A DNA stretch of 64,000 nt from Membranipora membranacea (lineage: Eukaryota > Bryozoa > Gymnolaemata > Cheilostomatida > Membraniporidae), in assembly GCA_914767715.1 (NCBI GenBank), contig OU612067.1:13275001-13339000 (forward strand), read 5' to 3'. The position numbers were made by a program, and so were the translations under genes. Below the pieces are notes generated by a model, which made no database searches, had not been told where the DNA came from, and worked only from the letters and a program-made list of their open reading frames with translations. Position 1 is the stretch's first letter; the number at the start of each line of letters is the position of its first letter. This document shows, in pieces, positions 60,924 to 64,000 of this stretch.

Positions 60924-63900
60924 CGCTTTTTTTTCGCCCAGATCAAAAAATAGGTTTGCTTCCAACTCACCTCATAAGGAGGAGCAACTCCTGCTGATCT
61001 CAAATCTGCAAACCGTTTGGCTCTGCTGCTTTTCATTCTCCGTCAGCGTTCGTTTTAATTAGGGTCACTTTTGCTAAAAAAAACATGCCAAACGGCAGCA
61101 TTGAAAAATTAAATCTATGTTCGATTCTTATCAAACTCTGACCAGTTCAAGGTCTTATTGGCCTTACTCAAAATCCAGAATATCGGAATCCTCGGATTAA
61201 CTGGTGGGTAATTACGCTGACTTGAAATTTCGAAAAATATACCAAGGGAGGGTATCACGCTTTTTTTTTCGCTCAGATCAAATAATAGATTGGCTTCCAA
61301 CTCACCTCATAAGGAGGAGCAACTCCTGCTGATCTCAAATCTGCAAACCGTTTGGCTCTGCTGCTTTTCATTCTCCGTCAGCGTTCGTTTTAATTAGGGT
61401 CACTTTTGCTAAAAAAAAACATGCCAAACGGCAGCATTGAAAAATTAAATCTCTGTTCGATTCTTATCAAACTCCGACCAGTTCAAGCTCTTATTGGCCT
61501 TACTCAAAATCCAGATTATCGGAATCCTCGGATTAACTGGTGGGTAATAACGCTGACTTGAAATTTCGAAAAAATATACCAAGGGAGGGTATCACGCTTT
61601 TTTTTCGCTCAGATAAAAAAATAGATTTGATTCCAACTCACCTCATAAGGAGGAGCAACTCCTGCTGATCTCAAATCTGCAAACCGTTTGGCTCTGCTGC
61701 TTTTCATTCTCCGTCAGCGTTCGTTTTAATTAGGGTCACTTTTGCTAAAAAAAAACATGCCAAACGGCAGCATTGAAAAATTAAATCTCTGTTCGATTCT
61801 TATCAAACTCTGACCAGTTCAAGCTCTTATTGGCCTTACTCAAAATCCAGAATATCGGAATCCTCGGATTAACTGGTGGGTAATTACGCTGACTTGAAAT
61901 TTCGAAAAATATACCAAGGGAGGGTATCACGCTTTTTTTTCGCCCAGATCAAAAAATAGGTTTGCTTCCAACTCACCTCATAAGGAGGAGCAACTCCTGC
62001 TGATCTCAAATCTGCAAACCGTTTGGCTCTGCTGCTTTTCATTCTCCGTCAGCGTTCGTTTTAATTAGGGTCACTTTTGCTAAAAAAAACATGCCAAACG
62101 GCAGCATTGAAAAATTAAATCTATGTTCGATTCTTATCAAACTCTGACCAGTTCAAGGTCTTATTGGCCTTACTCAAAATCCAGAATATCGGAATCCTCG
62201 GATTAACTGGTGGGTAATTACGCTGACTTGCAATTTCGAAAAATATACCAAGGGAGGGTATCACGCTTTTTTTTCGCTCAGATCAAATAATAGATTGGCT
62301 TCCAACTCACCTCATAAGGAGGAGCAACTCCTGCTGATCTCAAATCTGCAAACCGTTTGGCTCTGCTGCTTTTCATTCTCCGTCAGCGTTCGTTTTAATT
62401 AGGGTCACTTTTGCTAAAAAAAAACATGCCAAACGGCAGCATTGAAAAATTAAATCTCTGTTCGATTCTTATCAAACTCCGACCAGTTCAAGCTCTTATT
62501 GGCCTTACTCAAAATCCAGATTATCGGAATCCTCGGATTAACTGGTGGGTAATAACGCTGACTTGAAATTTCGAAAAAATATACCAAGGGAGGGTATCAC
62601 GCTTTTTTTTCGCTCAGATAAAAAAATAGATTTGATTCCAACTCACCTCATAAGGAGGAGCAACTCCTGCTGATCTCAAATCTGCAAACCGTTTGGCTCT
62701 GCTGCTTTTCATTCTCCGTCAGCGTTCGTTTTAATTAGGGTCACTTTTGCTAAAAAAAAACATGCCAAACGGCAGCATTGAAAAATTAAATCTCTGTTCG
62801 ATTCTTATCAAACTCTGACCAGTTCAAGCTCTTATTGGCCTTACTCAAAATCCAGAATATCGGAATCCTCGGATTAACTGGTGGGTAATTACGCTGACTT
62901 GAAATTTCGAAAAATATACCAAGGGAGGGTATCACGCTTTTTTTTCGCCCAGATCAAAAAATAGGTTTGCTTCCAACTCACCTCATAAGGAGGAGCAACT
63001 CCTGCTGATCTCAAATCTGCAAACCGTTTGGCTCTGCTGCTTTTCATTCTCCGTCAGCGTTCGTTTTAATTAGGGTCACTTTTGCTAAAAAAAACATGCC
63101 AAACGGCAGCATTGAAAAATTAAATCTATGTTCGATTCTTATCAAACTCTGACCAGTTCAAGGTCTTATTGGCCTTACTCAAAATCCAGAATATCGGAAT
63201 CCTCGGATTAACTGGTGGGTAATTACGCTGACTTGAAATTTCGAAAAATATACCAAGGGAGGGTATCACGCTTTTTTTTCGCTCAGATCAAATAATAGAT
63301 TGGCTTCCAACTCACCTCATAAGGAGGAGCAACTCCTGCTGATCTCAAATCTGCAAACCGTTTGGCTCTGCTGCTTTTCATTCTCCGTCAGCGTTCGTTT
63401 TAATTAGGGTCACTTTTGCTAAAAAAAAACATGCCAAACGGCAGCATTGAAAAATTAAATCTCTGTTCGATTCTTATCAAACTCCGACCAGTTCAAGCTC
63501 TTATTGGCCTTACTCAAAATCCAGATTATCGGAATCCTCGGATTAACTGGTGGGTAATAACGCTGACTTGAAATTTCGAAAAAATATACCAAGGGAGGGT
63601 ATCACGCTTTTTTTTCGCTCAGATAAAAAAATAGATTTGATTCCAACTCACCTCATAAGGAGGAGCAACTCCTGCTGATCTCAAATCTGCAAACCGTTTG
63701 GCTCTGCTGCTTTTCATTCTCCGTCAGCGTTCGTTTTAATTAGGGTCACTTTTGCTAAAAAAAAACATGCCAAACGGCAGCATTGAAAAATTAAATCTCT
63801 GTTCGATTCTTATCAAACTCTGACCAGTTCAAGCTCTTATTGGCCTTACTCAAAATCCAGAATATCGGAATCCTCGGATTAACTGGTGGGTAATTACGCT

Positions 63901-63939
63901 GACTTGAAATTTCGAAAAATATACCAAGGGAGGGTATCA
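59919..63939. repeat. 3-monomer HOR, four tandem copies of ~1005 bp
   Basis: Units: 59919-60923, 60924-61929, 61930-62934, 62935-63939. Inner monomer starts: 60253, 60589, 61258, 61595, 62264, 62600, 63269, 63605. Monomer one: 'cgcccag', 'taggtttgc', 'ctatgttcg', 'ctctgacc', 'caaggtc', 'taattacgc'. Monomer two: 'caaataatagattggc', 'cagattatcgg', 'cgaaaaaatatacc'. Monomer three: 'cagataaaaaaatag', 'gatttgattcc', 'ctctgacc', 'taattacgc'. By eye I found only two differences: an extra T at the start of 61258, and an A-to-C change at 62231. This is the youngest amplification in the window, and a fifth, older unit stands at 55230-56234. Confidence 0.93.
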
Positions 63940-64000
63940 CGCTTTTTTTTCGCTCAGATCAAAAAATAGATTTGCTTCCAACTCACCTCATAAGGAGGAG
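63940..64000. repeat. Partial monomer at the right edge (61 bp)
   Basis: The copy starts 'cgctttttttt', 'cgctcagatc', and lacks the 'cgcccag' and 'taggtttgc' that would be expected if the 3-monomer HOR went on. It resembles the start of 56235, which follows the older 55230-56234 unit. The 3-monomer expansion therefore ends at 63939, unless only its first monomer is altered. Confidence 0.8.

Larger units (their letters stand above)
1..64000. repeat. Satellite DNA array of ~335-bp tandem monomers (whole window)
   Basis: The window consists only of head-to-tail copies of one monomer. I placed 191 full copies of 333 to 337 bp (mean about 334.8) and one partial copy, all in the same orientation. 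Adjacent copies differ by substitutions at a limited number of sites and by one-base length changes in A and T runs. Diagnostic substitutions group the copies into higher-order repeats of 2, 3, 4, 6 and 12 monomers. No mobile element, inversion or unique sequence interrupts the array. It extends beyond both edges, since base 1 falls at the monomer phase point and the right edge cuts a copy at 61 bp. An array of this size and homogeneity is typical of centromeric or pericentromeric heterochromatin in eukaryotes. I do not recognise the family, so species and chromosome position are open. Confidence 0.98.

Noticed and set aside
1-64000. CRISPR array
   Set aside because: The repeat unit is about 335 bp with no alternating short repeats and unique spacers, and there are no cas genes.
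1-64000. Ribosomal, 5S or tRNA gene cluster, or telomeric repeat
   Set aside because: No rRNA or tRNA core sequence and no short telomeric motif was seen. The only tRNA-like element is a 9-base B-box match without a T-arm stem.
1-64000. Tandem array of a transposable element (LTR, Helitron or SINE)
   Set aside because: There are no target-site duplications, no coding remnants and no terminal repeats. Copies abut at the same phase throughout, as expected for a satellite. Distant origin from a SINE cannot be excluded but has little support.

Overview
The window is one uninterrupted satellite DNA array. From base 1 to base 64000 it is a head-to-tail tandem repeat of a single ~335-bp monomer. 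Using the 'cgctttt' phase as monomer start, I placed 191 complete monomers (333 to 337 bp, mean about 334.8) plus a 61-bp partial copy at the right edge. All copies are in the same orientation. I saw no inversion, no transposon, no unrelated spacer and no credible gene. The open reading frames of about 60 to 126 codons are by-products of the repeat: they recur at multiples of the repeat period, exist only in variants that have lost a stop, and match no family I recognise.

The organism is a eukaryote, and the array is most likely a (peri)centromeric or other heterochromatic block from a long-read assembly. I cannot name the species or the satellite family. The first monomer is about 39% G+C (my hand count: 76 C, 56 G in 335). 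It holds 12 CpG, an observed/expected ratio near 0.94. Lack of CpG depletion argues weakly against a lineage with heavily methylated satellites and is compatible with many invertebrates. The length is close to two nucleosome repeats.

The array is a mosaic of higher-order repeats (HORs) with changing period. Positions 1-10035 carry a 12-monomer (about 4014 bp) and a derived 6-monomer (about 2007 bp) HOR. Positions 10036-17733 hold shuffled versions of the same monomer types. Positions 17734-20412 are a clean dimer HOR (about 670 bp, four copies). Positions 20413-24762 are mixed. Positions 24763-28780 are two 6-monomer copies (2009 bp each). Positions 28781-32798 are mixed and end in two near-identical adjacent monomers. 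Positions 32799-44514 contain a 7-monomer block repeated 9372 bp apart, with a 4-monomer unit (about 1338 bp) present three times between the copies. Positions 44515-51882 are the least ordered. Positions 51883-55899 are another 6-monomer pair. Positions 53222-56234 reappear 4689 bp downstream. Positions 59919-63939 are four nearly identical copies of a 3-monomer HOR (about 1005 bp). Hybrid monomers at several joins record unequal crossing-over or conversion within monomers.

No genes work together here; any function would be structural (centromere, heterochromatin or satellite RNA). Each monomer carries several short dyad symmetries, a long A-tract and a long T-tract, a partial match (7 of 9 core bases) to the CENP-B box, and splice-site-like and Pol III B-box-like motifs. 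These last motifs are weak and are reported as hypotheses. All counts and alignments were done by eye.
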